A stretch of 64,000 nucleotides of DNA from Nocardioides bizhenqiangii (GCF_034661235.1 NZ_CP141059.1:3347501-3411500); one strand, 5' to 3'; positions 27,752 through 36,674 are shown, counted from the stretch's first letter. Notes: generated by a model not told the origin, from the sequence alone. Numbers and translations: made by a program.

Positions 27752-28171
27752 ATGGATGCCGCAGCCATGCGATCGATGGTCGAGCCGGCTCGGGTAGCGC
27801 GACTGGCCACGGTGAGTGTCGAAGGTGGGCCCCATCTGGTCCCGGTCTGCTTCGTGCTCGTGGGCGACACGGTGTACTCGGCGGTCGACCACAAGCCCAA
27901 GAAGACGTCGCGGTTACGCCGCATCGCCAACATCAAGGCGACCGGGCGAGCGTGCGTGCTGGTCGACGAGTACCACGACGCCGACTGGACGCGACTGCGG
28001 TGGGCCCGGCTAGACGGCCGGGCCCGCCTCGTGGAGAGCGCCGACGAGGCGGGTCGCGCAAGGACCGCGCTGGTCGGCAAGTACCCGCAATACGCCCGCA
28101 CGCCACCCTCGGGTCCCCTCATCGCCCTTGACATCACCCGCTGGACTGGATGGTCCGCAGACGAGCCCTGA
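27752..28171 (+). CDS. PPOX-class probable F420-dependent protein
   Basis: 139 residues, split beta-barrel flavin/F420-binding fold. Motifs ARVARLATVSVEGGPHLVPVCF, VYSAVDHKPKKTSRLRRIANI and WTRLRWARLDGRARLV match the actinobacterial TIGR03668-type subgroup. TAGTGT at 27739-27744 stands seven bases before ATG 27752, which supports this start and a leaderless mRNA. The 282-base gap before it shows no gene. It lies behind the LLM operon and may share F420 chemistry with it, but has its own promoter. Confidence 0.83.
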   Translation: MDAAAMRSMVEPARVARLATVSVEGGPHLVPVCFVLVGDTVYSAVDHKPKKTSRLRRIANIKATGRACVLVDEYHDADWTRLRWARLDGRARLVESADEAGRARTALVGKYPQYARTPPSGPLIALDITRWTGWSADEP

Positions 28172-28666
28172 TCGGCCGCACTGCGCGTTTCGAGGCCAAA
28201 GTGATGTCCCCGAAGACACGGACGTGCAGCGGCCAGCGTGACACTGACCGCCGCGAAGCGATCGTCCAAGGACGCAGTATCAGCGGGGCGAGCTTTGGAG
28301 ACTTGGCTCGAACGCGTTCCGCACGCTTGGTGCGCCGGCGTTCGCGCTCACGACGAGCCGAAGCACCAGGGGTTCCGGGATCGATGGGGCGACGCCTTCA
28401 GGCTGTCCGTCCACCACGGAACGGGTCGAGAGCCGGGTCGGGATACGGCGGCTTGAGCATGTGCCGGTGCTCGCAGGCCTAGAGTCCGGGTCTGCCTCGC
28501 CGAGGGTGCGTCATAGCGCCGCCTGTGGGCGCGCGCCAAGGACCGTAGGCGATGACGGCGCATTCGTGCCGGGGGCAGAGTGAGGAATCGCGAAGGTCTG
28601 ACCGACTCAGAACTGGCGATGTCGAAATCCCCGCGGGAGACGTCGCAGCACGTAAGTGAGCAACGG
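28172..28666. other. Gene-poor stretch (495 bases)
   Basis: No gene I can support. A 72-codon open frame at 28238-28456 (MTLTAAKRSSKDAV) has no recognisable family and no clear ribosome binding site; it could be a decayed gene end. No repeat or RNA structure stands out. Confidence 0.5.
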
Positions 28667-29530
28667 TTACCCGTACGCCAGTCGCTCCAGCACCGCTCGG
28701 AGGGGCGGCCACCGGTCGCGGCCACGCCGCGTCACGGCGTAGCCGCGCAGCTTCACCTTGGGGTCGCGCAACGGGCGGACCGTTACGCCGCGGCGGGAGG
28801 CGCGCCCCCGGGGCAGGAGCCCGACACCCAGTCCGGCGACGATGAGGTCATCGACGAGCTCCAGTGCGTCGATGCGGTGCACAACCCGGGGGGTGAAACC
28901 CGCCATCGACGCGAGAGTGCGCAGCACCTCCTCATCAGCGGTGTTGCGGGAGTTCACGATCCAGTCGTGGTCGGCGTACTCAGTGAACGGCATCCGCTGT
29001 TGCGATGTCGGCACCCCGAGGCCCCACTCGATCTCCCACAGCGGCGCAATGTCGTGATCGCTGCGCCAAGAGGCGGGCGCGAGGTTGTAGTCGTAGGTGA
29101 TAGCGAGATCAACGTCATCTCGACCAAGCAGGTCGAGGGCCTCCACCGGCTCGTACTCGTGGACACGCACCTCGATATGGGGATGGGTGCGGGCGAGGTC
29201 GCCGATGGCGGGCAGGAGGGATCGGCGGATGCCGGTGGCGAACCCGGCGACGCGCAGCACACCCGCGGGTTCCGCAGCGGGATCGAGGTCGAGGCGGGCG
29301 GTGTCAACGGCCGCGAGGATGGTGACGGCGTGCTCGGCCAGGCGGTGGCCGGCCGGCGTGAGCCGCACTCGTCGGCCGTCGGGCTCGACGAGGGGAGTTT
29401 CGGCGTCGCGGGCGAGCGCGGCGATGCCCTGGGAAACGCTCGAGGTAGTCGTGCCCAGCTCGGCGGCGACCTCGTGCATCGAGCCGAGCCGGGAGAGCTC
29501 GAGCAGCATTTGCAGCCGGCGTACGTCCAC
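28667..29530 (-). CDS. LysR-family transcriptional regulator
   Basis: 287 residues. N-terminal winged helix (MDVRRLQMLLELSRLGSMHEVAAELGTTTSSVSQGIAALARD, residues 1-45) and a LysR substrate-binding domain (about 85-285, AGVLRVAGFATGIRRSLLPAI). GTG 29530 gives the usual family start MDVRRL; another GTG lies two codons upstream. Divergent from an EamA exporter 83 bases away, so it probably controls that gene in response to the exported compound. Confidence 0.9.
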   Translation of the reverse strand: MDVRRLQMLLELSRLGSMHEVAAELGTTTSSVSQGIAALARDAETPLVEPDGRRVRLTPAGHRLAEHAVTILAAVDTARLDLDPAAEPAGVLRVAGFATGIRRSLLPAIGDLARTHPHIEVRVHEYEPVEALDLLGRDDVDLAITYDYNLAPASWRSDHDIAPLWEIEWGLGVPTSQQRMPFTEYADHDWIVNSRNTADEEVLRTLASMAGFTPRVVHRIDALELVDDLIVAGLGVGLLPRGRASRRGVTVRPLRDPKVKLRGYAVTRRGRDRWPPLRAVLERLAYG

Positions 29531-29613
29531 GCCCACATTGTTTCGGTTTTCTGAACGATATGTCCAGCACAATCACGTGGACGTGAACAGATCGAACCCG
29601 TTCACTAGTGCTC

Positions 29614-30507
29614 ATGTCTCACTCCCCCGCTCGCGCGGGCGCCTCGATGGCCGTCGTGTCCATGCTGTGCGTCCAGATCGGCCTGGCGGCCTCCGTCGGG
29701 CTGATCGACCAAGTCGGCGCCGGGGGTGCAGCATGGCTGCGCCTGTTCTGGGCTGGCGTGCTGCTGCTGGTCATCGTGCGGCCGCGGCCCTCGGCGTTCA
29801 ACCGCGAGACGGTCCTCACGAGCACCGCCCTCGGAGTCGTCACCGCAGCCGTGACCCTCCTGTTCATGGCGGCCGTGGCCCGGCTCCCGCTGGGAACGGC
29901 AAGTGCGCTGGAGTTCCTCGGACCACTCGGCGTGGCGGTGGTCCGCAGCCAAGGCGTCGCCCGCGCCTGGGCGCTGGTGGCTGCGGGCGGGGTGCTCTGC
30001 CTCACCCAACCCTGGGCCGGGACCGCCGATCCGGTCGGCGTCGCGTTCGCCCTGGCCGCCGGAGCCTGCTGGGCGGCGTACATCCTGCTGACCCAGAAGG
30101 TCGGCGACGCCGTCAGCGGCATCGGCGGACTCGCGATCTCGATGCCGGTCGCGGCCCTCGTGGCCACCGTCATCGCCGGCCCCGGCGTGGTGGGACAACT
30201 GACCCCCGAACTGCTGCTCGCCGGCGTCGGTCTCGCCATCCTGCTTCCGGTCGTGCCGTTCACCCTCGAACTGCTGGCACTTCGGCGTCTCACCACCGGT
30301 GCCTTCGGCACCCTGATGGCGCTGGAACCGGGATTTGCGCTGCTCATCGGATTCGTCGCTCTGCATCAGGAGCCGAACCTCCTCGGGATGCTCGGCATCG
30401 GTTTCGTGGTCGCGGCGGGCATTGGCGCCGAACGCAGCGGCACCCGAACACACCTTGTCTCTGCAGAGGAGACCGACCGCGCCAAGCCGACACCGATCCC
30501 GGCCTGA
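29614..30507 (+). CDS. EamA/RhtA-type drug/metabolite transporter
   Basis: 297 residues with about ten hydrophobic helices in two EamA halves ([81 protein letters not shown]). [18 protein letters not shown] and [18 protein letters not shown] are typical of the RhtA threonine/homoserine exporter branch; the true substrate is unknown. ATG 29614 is preferred over GTG 29608. Divergently paired with the LysR gene. Confidence 0.88.
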   Translation: MSHSPARAGASMAVVSMLCVQIGLAASVGLIDQVGAGGAAWLRLFWAGVLLLVIVRPRPSAFNRETVLTSTALGVVTAAVTLLFMAAVARLPLGTASALEFLGPLGVAVVRSQGVARAWALVAAGGVLCLTQPWAGTADPVGVAFALAAGACWAAYILLTQKVGDAVSGIGGLAISMPVAALVATVIAGPGVVGQLTPELLLAGVGLAILLPVVPFTLELLALRRLTTGAFGTLMALEPGFALLIGFVALHQEPNLLGMLGIGFVVAAGIGAERSGTRTHLVSAEETDRAKPTPIPA

Positions 30508-30625
30508 GGCGCGGCCCTCAGCCAGGCGCTGCGACCCCTCTGGCGTCCGGAACTAGCCGCGAGATTCGGATGACGGCCGCCGCGTCATACCGCCGCGAAT
30601 CGGCGCGAGCGCCTCGCCGAGCCAG

Positions 30626-30874
30626 CTATCGACGCCTGCCGCGTGGCTCGAGGCCGCTGGTCCCTCCCGGGCGTGACCAGGTCGGATCCCGATCCCACGG
30701 TGGCTTCTTGCCGCTGATTCTCCTAGATGTCAGATGCCAGCCATCGCAGATGTCGCAGGGATACACGCGCACAGGGAGCTTCCGCCATTTCCCGGCACGC
30801 CATTCCCGAACTGTCTCCAGCGCCGTGCGGGCGCGCGCTTGGTCGGGGTAGTAAGCCTTCACGCACCTCGACAT
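30626..30874 (-). CDS. Small conserved zinc-ribbon-like protein
   Basis: 82 residues from ATG 30874. MSRCVKAYYPDQARARTALETVRE and VRVYPCDICDGWHLTSRR form a recognisable pattern in small actinobacterial proteins, with C4, C40, C43 and His as a possible metal site. The tail (about 55-82) is basic and Pro/Gly-rich. Function unknown; nucleic acid binding is possible. No operon partner. The reading frame continues far upstream without a stop, but the upstream part has no protein-like character. Confidence 0.6.
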   Translation of the reverse strand: MSRCVKAYYPDQARARTALETVREWRAGKWRKLPVRVYPCDICDGWHLTSRRISGKKPPWDRDPTWSRPGGTSGLEPRGRRR

Positions 30875-31077
30875 GCGCCAAGCCTTCCATCGGAGTGCAT
30901 TTTCGGCAGACCATTTCGGCGACTCTGCGGCGCACGCCACCGAAGCGGCGTGGCCGGATATCCACCTGCGTCCTAGCGCCGCCTGTCTGGCGCTGCAGCC
31001 GTGACCAATCCGCCTCGCTGAGACACGCTGCGCAAGGCACCCTCGCTGGCGAGCATAAAGTCCTGCATCCTGATCGG

Positions 31078-31875
31078 ATGGAGCAGCGGCTCTACTCGGT
31101 AACGCACGGCGACGGACGCGTCCAGGCGTGGAGCAGCGTGCGGTTGCCGTTCGAGCCGAAGGGGTGGCTGCGCGACTACCGGAGCGAGCTGCAAGGGGCG
31201 CTTCGGGCAACGAGGGCCACCGCCACAAGTGTCCTCTACGCCGAATACGCCGCCCCCGATGCCGCGTTTGCCGACCTTGAGAACGTCCTCCTCTACAACG
31301 TCGGAAGCGGCTGCTACTCCCACCTTGCTCGTCGCGGCATCATCTGCCGGCGAATGCCGAGCGGTGATCATCTCCATCACGTGACCTACGCCAGCATCGA
31401 GTCAACCGATGTCATCGCGCCCACCGGACCAGTGCTCGCCGCGGCTCGACTCGTTGACACGCCATCAGGCGGAACTCCGGCGCACTGGTGGGCCGCATTT
31501 CGTCAGCACCTCCACGTGCCCGGTCGGGCGCCGTACGTAGGCGTTTTCGGTGTCAGGGCCGAGGTGGGATTAGCGTGGCGGCGAACTCTCGCCCCGTCGG
31601 TCAAGGCGCTCTTGGATGGACTGGTCTCGGCCCTTCACGTCCACGACGGCTCAGAACACGACCACGTGACAACTGCGCTGAGCGAGGTAGGCGACGGGGA
31701 GCTTCTTTGGGCTTTGCTGAACGATCCCGCGATCGCGATTTTCGGCCAGCGTCGGCTCGTCCGACCACACGGACCGAAGATCGCCTGGAATCCTGCCGAT
31801 GAGCGATGCGGCTACATCGAAGTCGTGCGAGGCACAAAAGACGACCCAGTGACTGTGACCATCGTGGCGTTGTGA
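31078..31875 (+). CDS. Hypothetical protein, 265 residues
   Basis: Not recognised. It is compositionally protein-like, with no signal peptide or membrane segment. Features: MEQRLYSVTHGDGRVQAWSS start, His-rich centre (SGDHLHHVTYAS; FRQHLHVPGRAP), ALHVHDGSEHDHVTTALSEVGDG near 190-215, and a C-terminus ending GYIEVVRGTKDDPVTVTIVAL. ATG 31078 chosen because the reading frame before it is unlike protein. Lies alone in the accessory region. It may belong to a widespread uncharacterised actinobacterial family. Confidence 0.6.
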   Translation: MEQRLYSVTHGDGRVQAWSSVRLPFEPKGWLRDYRSELQGALRATRATATSVLYAEYAAPDAAFADLENVLLYNVGSGCYSHLARRGIICRRMPSGDHLHHVTYASIESTDVIAPTGPVLAAARLVDTPSGGTPAHWWAAFRQHLHVPGRAPYVGVFGVRAEVGLAWRRTLAPSVKALLDGLVSALHVHDGSEHDHVTTALSEVGDGELLWALLNDPAIAIFGQRRLVRPHGPKIAWNPADERCGYIEVVRGTKDDPVTVTIVAL

Positions 31876-32015
31876 CACCGCGAAGTGGCGTCGATACGAC
31901 CTGCACGACTATGCGTGGTCCTTTCGGCGGGTCGCGTCATTGCGCCGCAAAGCGGCAGCGTCGTGGCCCTCCCCCTGACACCCTCAAAACGCCGGCATCG
32001 GAAGCACAGCGGCGG

Positions 32016-32450
32016 TTACTGCTCAGCGCGCTGCTTGAGCCCCGTGTTGAGATTGTCGTGGTGCGCCTGAACGGCAGCCCGGCCCATCAGCGTCTTGAAG
32101 ACCGGGAAGAAGGCACCGGTGACCTCCTCGGTGTGAGTGACCAGGACGGTGCCGTCGGCCTGCGGCTCGATGTCGAGCGAGCGCTCACCGGCAAAGAACC
32201 GGTCGTGAGCGATGTTCCCATGCCAGGCGAACCGGCGACCCGGGTCAACGTCGGTCAGCGTGACCTTCACCTTCACCGACGGGCGGCCCGGCATCACCAG
32301 CCTCACCGCACAGACGTTGCCGACCTTGAGGTCACCTTTGATCGAGGGCACCGACGGGTTCCACTCCGACCAGCTGTCGAAGTCGCTGATGACCTCCCAC
32401 ACCCGGTCGGCGCTCGCCGCGACAGGGAACGTGGTTCGGTAGGTCGCCAT
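32016..32450 (-). CDS. SRPBCC (START-like) family protein
   Basis: 144 residues with the SRPBCC/polyketide-cyclase pattern: FPVAASADRVWEVISDFDSWSEWNPSVPSIKGD at the N-terminus, then beta strands (VKVKVTLTDVDPGRRFAWHG; TVLVTHTEEVTG) and a C-terminal helix (AVQAHHDNLNTGLKQRAEQ). These form a hydrophobic-ligand pocket; the ligand is unknown. Cytoplasmic. No operon partner within 100 bases. Confidence 0.82.
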   Translation of the reverse strand: MATYRTTFPVAASADRVWEVISDFDSWSEWNPSVPSIKGDLKVGNVCAVRLVMPGRPSVKVKVTLTDVDPGRRFAWHGNIAHDRFFAGERSLDIEPQADGTVLVTHTEEVTGAFFPVFKTLMGRAAVQAHHDNLNTGLKQRAEQ

Positions 32451-32621
32451 GGCGAGACGATACTGGGCTGGGTCAGCGGCGACCGATCGATCGGGCCATG
32501 CTCGCCGCAGACACCGCGAGGCACAGCGCGTGCGGACGGCCTATGCGCTGGGATCGAGGGTCTCGAGATCGTGCGGACGTGCGTCTATCCGCCGCGTGTC
32601 GGCGCACAAGGAGGCCCGACC

Positions 32622-32681
32622 ATGCGGAGGTGCGTGCGGCAAAAGCGGTGCCTCGCCCGTCACGTTGAGTGTCCCGATTGA
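32622..32681 (+). CDS. Possible 19-residue Cys-containing peptide
   Basis: AAGGAGG at 32609-32615 is followed, six bases later, by ATG and the frame MRRCVRQKRCLARHVECPD, with three Cys and strong positive charge. The perfect ribosome binding site in a 282-base intergenic gap is the only support. It might be a leader peptide, but the downstream gene on this strand is far away. Confidence 0.2.
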   Translation: MRRCVRQKRCLARHVECPD

Positions 32682-32732
32682 TCGTTCGATGTCTCCGTAT
32701 GTCCCTGCGCGGTTGCTCCGGCGGTGCATGGC

Positions 32733-33398
32733 TCAGCCGACGCGCGCGGGAGCGAAGCGGGTGTAGACGACGAGGTTCGATTGGTAGCCGCCGCGGGTGG
32801 AGTCGTAGGTTCCGCCGCAGGTGACCAGGTTGAGGCGGCGGCCGTCTTGGGCGGCGTACACGCGATCTGCGGGGAAGTCGGCGTTCTCGTAGAGCATGGT
32901 CCCGCTCACCACGAACCGAACGGTCGAGCCGTCGGCACGCTCGATCGTGACCGCGTCGCCGAGCTGGAGCTCCTGCAGGCGCGCGAAGACAGCGGGGCCT
33001 CGCACTGAGTCGACGTGTCCGAGGATCACCGCGGACCCTCGTTGTCCTGGCACGGGTCCAGGCTGGAACCAGCCGGCCCGGTCAGGATTGCGGGGAACTT
33101 CGACGGTCCGGTCGGGCATCAGCCCGAGTCGGACGAGGGGAGTCGTCACGTCGATGGCCGGGATCTTCAGGCGTGCCGGGGTGAGGGCTTGCCGCTGCGT
33201 GACGGTCACGTCGCGCCCCAACGGCGCCGGAGCGGGCGCCTCAGAGGTGGACCTGGCTGGCGACCTAGCCCCTTCGCCCGCCGGCTGCTGGTCCGGGCGC
33301 GAGAACCCGACGGCGAGGAGGACGCCGCCCAGGGTCGTGCAGATCGCGACGAGAAGCAGCATGCGCCAGGAGTGTGGAAGGGCCCTGCTTCCTGTCAC
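32733..33398 (-). CDS. Class F-like sortase
   Basis: 221 residues from GTG 33398, which overlaps the stop of the ice-binding gene (GTGA): translationally coupled. Membrane anchor at about 13-32 (MLLLVAICTTLGGVLLAVGF), Pro/Ala linker, then the sortase domain (about 72-221) with catalytic His128 (VILGHVDS) and Cys194 (NLVTCGGTYD); R202 or R214 could be the third residue. Sortases join proteins with a C-terminal sorting signal to the cell wall. The upstream gene product, with a PPTG-like motif and C-terminal helix, is the obvious substrate. Confidence 0.87.
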   Translation of the reverse strand: MTGSRALPHSWRMLLLVAICTTLGGVLLAVGFSRPDQQPAGEGARSPARSTSEAPAPAPLGRDVTVTQRQALTPARLKIPAIDVTTPLVRLGLMPDRTVEVPRNPDRAGWFQPGPVPGQRGSAVILGHVDSVRGPAVFARLQELQLGDAVTIERADGSTVRFVVSGTMLYENADFPADRVYAAQDGRRLNLVTCGGTYDSTRGGYQSNLVVYTRFAPARVG

Positions 33399-34600
33399 GG
33401 GAGCCGGATCGATCGGGGATGCCGGGCGGCTGCGGCACCGAACGCGACGCCGAGGATGCACATGCCTCCCCCGACCCAGAGGCCGCCGTCCGAGGGTTCG
33501 GGGACTGTCGGCGCCTGACCCGTCGGCGGGTGCCCGTAGGGGACCCACGGCGGGTAGGAGCGCCCCGGAGGGGTCGGGGTGCCTGGTCCGCCCGGGTTCC
33601 CTGGTCCGTCCGGGTTCCCTGGTCCGCCCGGGTTCCCTGGTCCGCCTCCGGTGCCGGTCGGCGTGGTGGGGTTGCTGGTCGTCGTGGGCGCGGTGGTCGG
33701 CAATGTGGTGGTGGTCGTGGTCGGCGCCGTGGTGGTCGCCGTGGTGGGGGGCGTCGACGCGGGGGGCGTCGTCGTGGGGGGCGCGGCGCAAACGGGCCTG
33801 GTGATCGTGTTGGTGTCCAGGCTGACCTGACCGTTCCGCGCCAGGACGCGGCCGCGGATCGTGGCCTGGGTCTGGACCGTGATGCTGGTCAAGGCCATCA
33901 CCGTGCCGACGAACCTCGTGGAGGTTCCGATGGTCGCCGAGCTCCCCACCTGCCAGAAGACGTTGCACGCCTGGGCTCCGCCCTGGAGTGCCACCCTGCT
34001 CCCGCTCGCCGTGAGCAACGAGGAGCCCGCCTGGAAGATGAAGACGGCCGAGGGGTCTCCCTGTGCGTCGAGGGTGACCGTGCCGGTGAGAGCCATGGTC
34101 GTGTTAGCGCCGTAGACGCCCGGCACCAGAGTCTCCCCACCGAGATCGTCACCGGTCTTGTCGACGACCGGTGATCGTCCTGCAGCGTCGTTGTAGGCCG
34201 TGGTGAGGTCGTTCTGCGCCTGGAGGGCCACCGCGTCCGCGGCGTGGATCACTCCGTTGTCGACCTGTCCGGGTGGGAAGCCGGTGACGGCCGCACCAGG
34301 GCTGACCCCAAGGTCGCCGGAGACTCTCGAGGGGCCGGTGTTGGTGACCGTGGTCCCCGCGAGTACGGCGAACGAGGTCGCGGCGCCCAGGCCCACCGGG
34401 GGTTGCGCGGCGTGGGCAGCTGGCGAGCGTCCCACCGTGACGGCGATGACGATGAGACCGGTGACCAGCAGAATGACGGAGGTCGACATCAGCGTGTGAC
34501 GCAGACCACCGTCGCCGTAGACGCGCTTGCGCCCGACAGATCGAGTGGCCTGAGGGGCGAATGAGGTGCGGGCATGCTTGCCGCCACGAGCGAGCGTCAT
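33395..34600 (-). CDS. Ice-binding-like DUF3494 surface protein
   Basis: 401 residues from ATG 34600 (GGAAGG seven bases upstream). Signal/anchor at about 38-65 (LMSTSVILLVTGLIVIAVTV ... AHAA-QPP), then a DUF3494 beta-solenoid (about 70-255: VGLGAATSFAVLAGTTVTNTG, VFIFQAGSSLLTASGSRVAL, GRVLARNGQVSLDTNTI). After it come a Thr/Pro-rich stretch, GNPGGP repeats, an HPPTG motif, a hydrophobic helix (LWVGGGMCILGVAFGAAA) and a basic tail. DUF3494 proteins bind ice crystals, though some act as adhesins. The C-terminal layout suits sortase anchoring by the next gene. Confidence 0.85.
   Translation of the reverse strand: MTLARGGKHARTSFAPQATRSVGRKRVYGDGGLRHTLMSTSVILLVTGLIVIAVTVGRSPAAHAAQPPVGLGAATSFAVLAGTTVTNTGPSRVSGDLGVSPGAAVTGFPPGQVDNGVIHAADAVALQAQNDLTTAYNDAAGRSPVVDKTGDDLGGETLVPGVYGANTTMALTGTVTLDAQGDPSAVFIFQAGSSLLTASGSRVALQGGAQACNVFWQVGSSATIGTSTRFVGTVMALTSITVQTQATIRGRVLARNGQVSLDTNTITRPVCAAPPTTTPPASTPPTTATTTAPTTTTTTLPTTAPTTTSNPTTPTGTGGGPGNPGGPGNPDGPGNPGGPGTPTPPGRSYPPWVPYGHPPTGQAPTVPEPSDGGLWVGGGMCILGVAFGAAAARHPRSIRLP
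33582..33651. repeat. 18-bp tandem repeat encoding GNPGGP
   Basis: Three full units (33582-33599, 33600-33617, 33618-33635) and a partial fourth, within the stalk of the DUF3494 protein. Units differ by one base. Probably length-variable between strains. Confidence 0.75.
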
Positions 34601-34662
34601 GTCGAGCCTTCCCGGCCCGGGAGTTGGGCCGTCCAAAATCCCCACACCGGGGTCTTGGGCTT

Positions 34663-34703
34663 GAGCCGCTGCGCCGAGCGGCGCAGTCGTCTCGCGTGGG
34701 CTC
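34663..34703 (-). promoter_or_regulatory. Two-step stem-loop in the leader of the ice-binding gene
   Basis: A perfect 7-bp hairpin CTGCGCC-GAGC-GGCGCAG (34669-34686) sits inside an outer GAGCC/GGCTC pairing (34663-34667 with 34699-34703), 63-103 bases before ATG 34600. It may be a structured 5' leader. It does not match the c-di-GMP riboswitch cores I know. The remaining leader and intergenic DNA to 35113 holds no gene I can support. Confidence 0.35.
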
Positions 34704-35113
34704 TACAGCCAACGTACGCCCAAATTTCGATATGTGGTAACGGGGCCCCTCAGTCGGCGAAACCAATACGGCGACCACCAGTGCTAACCCACGTCGAAAA
34801 TGGACATGCCCCCCGAGGACCGAGTGCGGTCCGTTAACGGAAATCGGCGTCGAATACTCAGACTGAGAAAACAAGGACGCCTACGTGCGTCATTCCGCCG
34901 CTAGTGCGACTCATGAGTTGGGCGCACGGGAGATTGCCCAGACCAACGACTGACGGACAGCACGCAGATTTGTGTCTGCTCTTCGGCAATCCAGGTGTGG
35001 CTGCGACCGGACGCCGCCCACTTGAGTTCGACCCAGAGTGACCCGCCTGCGGCGGGGATCCTGGGTGCCCCCGGTTCGTTGTGACGCGCGATGGGGGCCA
35101 GAGCCCGACCGTT

Positions 35114-35611
35114 TCAACGGCGTCGGCGTGAGCCTGCCGAGCGTGGTGGGGCCGCGCGCATGTGGTCGCGCACCGGCGCCAGGAGGTCGCCCAATGCCTG
35201 CGTTTCTGAGCGTGACAGCGCTGCGAACAACTGCTCGCGGAGCACCTCGACGTGGCCGGGGATCACCGTGGCGATCCGAGAGCGCCCCGCGTCGGTGATC
35301 GTGACGGTCACGCTCCGTTCGTCGTCAACGGATGGGGCGCGCACGACGAGGCCCGCCTTCTCGAGCAACCCAGCTTGGTACGTCAAGCCGCTGCGGCTGT
35401 AGACGACGCCGTCGGCCAGGTCGGTCATCCGCTCGCTGCCGGTTGGCGAGTTCAGGCCCAGGCGCGCCAAGAGCTGGAACTGCACGTAGCTCAGGTCGCC
35501 CTCCTCGCGCAGCTGCAGCTCAACGGCGTGGCGCAACAGTCCTGCCACCTCCATCAGCGCGAAATACGCACCGAGCTGGACTGAGTCAAGGGAGGAGGGC
35601 GAGTCGGGCAT
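35114..35611 (-). CDS. MarR-family transcriptional regulator
   Basis: 165 residues: winged helix at about 40-110 (YVQFQLLARLGLNS, GSERMTDLADGVVYSRSGLTYQAGLLEKAGLVVRAPSVDDERSVTVTITDAGR), the typical MarR recognition helix and wing, flanked by dimerisation helices. Divergent from a quinone-oxidoreductase-like gene. Two inverted repeats lie between them, the classic MarR autoregulation layout. The inducer is probably a phenolic or electrophilic compound (inference). Confidence 0.9.
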   Translation of the reverse strand: MPDSPSSLDSVQLGAYFALMEVAGLLRHAVELQLREEGDLSYVQFQLLARLGLNSPTGSERMTDLADGVVYSRSGLTYQAGLLEKAGLVVRAPSVDDERSVTVTITDAGRSRIATVIPGHVEVLREQLFAALSRSETQALGDLLAPVRDHMRAAPPRSAGSRRRR

Positions 35612-35648
35612 GCAACTGAGCCTACAACTGCTTCACCTTCGCAGCACT

Positions 35649-35666
35649 TGCTTTGAGTTCGAAGCA
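35649..35666. promoter_or_regulatory. MarR operator candidate, site 1
   Basis: TGCTTTGAGTTCGAAGCA: 6-bp arms with one mismatch around six bases. 38 bases from the MarR start; sister of site 2. Confidence 0.6.
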
Positions 35667-35683
35667 CATGTACCGTTCCTTAC

Positions 35684-35703
35684 ATGCTTCAACTTCGAAG
35701 CAT
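35684..35703. promoter_or_regulatory. MarR operator candidate, site 2
   Basis: ATGCTTC-N6-GAAGCAT, perfect 7-bp arms, ending 20 bases before the oxidoreductase ATG. Shares TTCGAAGCA with site 1, with 35 bases between the starts of the two sites. Binding here would block the oxidoreductase promoter. Confidence 0.7.
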
Positions 35704-35723
35704 CCATTGAGAAGGAGCTAGCC

Positions 35724-36674
35724 ATGAAGGCCATTCGTTTCCACCAGTACGGCGACGCCGACGTCCTGCGCTACGAGGACGTGGAGGTCCCCATCCCCAG
35801 CGACGGGCAGGTCCGCGTCCGTGTCGCCGGGACGACGTTCAACGGCGTCGACGCCAACATTCGTGCGGGCTTCATGCAGGAGCCGATGCCTCTGACACTG
35901 CCGCACATTCCCGGCCTGGATGTCGCGGGCACGGTGGACGCACTTGGAGACAACGTCAGCAGTCTCCAGGTCGGCGACCGCGTCGTGGGCTTTCTGCCCT
36001 TCGTCGTCGACGGCGCCTCGGCGGACTACGTCCTCGCATCTGCCGAGACCCTGACCACGGCCCCGATCTCGATCCCGCTGACCGAGGCGGCCGCCCTCCC
36101 CCTGGTCGGCCTCACCGCGTGGCAGGCACTGTTCGAGCACGCCGACCTCGGGTCCGGACAGCGGATCCTGATCAACGGCGCGAGCGGGGCGGTGGGTGGC
36201 TACGCCGTTCAGCTGGCGAAGGCCGCCGGCGCCCACGTCATCGCCACGGGCAGCGCAAGCACCAGCGAACACCTCCTGGCCCGCGGAGCAGACGAGGTCG
36301 TCGACCACACCGCCTCCGAGGTGAGATCGGCAGTGACCGAGACGGTCGACGTCCTGCTCAACCTCGCGCCGATCACCCCCGAGCAGTTCGCGACCCTGAC
36401 CACCCTGGTCGGCGACGGCGGCGTGGTGGTCAACACCACCGTGTGGATGCCCGCCCCGAGCGACGAGGCACGCGGCGTGCGCGGCATCGACCTCTACGTC
36501 CGCAGCGACGCACACCAGCTCTCCGAGCTCGTCGCGCGCGTCGACCGCGGCGAGCTGGTCGTCGATGTCGCCGAGCAGGTGGCGTTGCCGGACCTCGCAT
36601 CGGTCCACTCACGCGCCGCCGCGGGAACCCTCACGGGCAAGGTCGTCATCGTCCCGGCCAACGGCCAGCGATGA
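35724..36674 (+). CDS. NADPH:quinone oxidoreductase-like MDR-family enzyme
   Basis: 316 residues of the zinc-independent medium-chain dehydrogenase/reductase family. GroES-like N-domain (MKAIRFHQYGDADVLRYEDV; IPGLDVAGTVDALGDNVSSLQVGDRVVGF) and Rossmann domain (LINGASGAVGGYAVQLAKAAGAHVIATGS, about 150-180). No structural zinc cysteines are seen. Reduces quinones or enals with NADPH. Start ATG 35724 follows AGGAGC. Controlled by the divergent MarR protein through the two palindromes. Confidence 0.9.
   Translation: MKAIRFHQYGDADVLRYEDVEVPIPSDGQVRVRVAGTTFNGVDANIRAGFMQEPMPLTLPHIPGLDVAGTVDALGDNVSSLQVGDRVVGFLPFVVDGASADYVLASAETLTTAPISIPLTEAAALPLVGLTAWQALFEHADLGSGQRILINGASGAVGGYAVQLAKAAGAHVIATGSASTSEHLLARGADEVVDHTASEVRSAVTETVDVLLNLAPITPEQFATLTTLVGDGGVVVNTTVWMPAPSDEARGVRGIDLYVRSDAHQLSELVARVDRGELVVDVAEQVALPDLASVHSRAAAGTLTGKVVIVPANGQR

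Noticed and set aside
28238..28456. 72-codon frame beginning MTLTAAKRSS
   Set aside because: No ribosome binding site, no family; kept only as a remark on the gap.
32899..33968. Longer sortase reading starting at 33968
   Set aside because: The extra N-terminal part is a shadow of the ice-binding gene; GTG 33398 in a GTGA overlap and the membrane anchor mark the start.
34600..34870. Cyclic di-GMP riboswitch before the surface-protein gene
   Set aside because: The conserved core and tetraloop-receptor elements are not seen; only generic nested stems.
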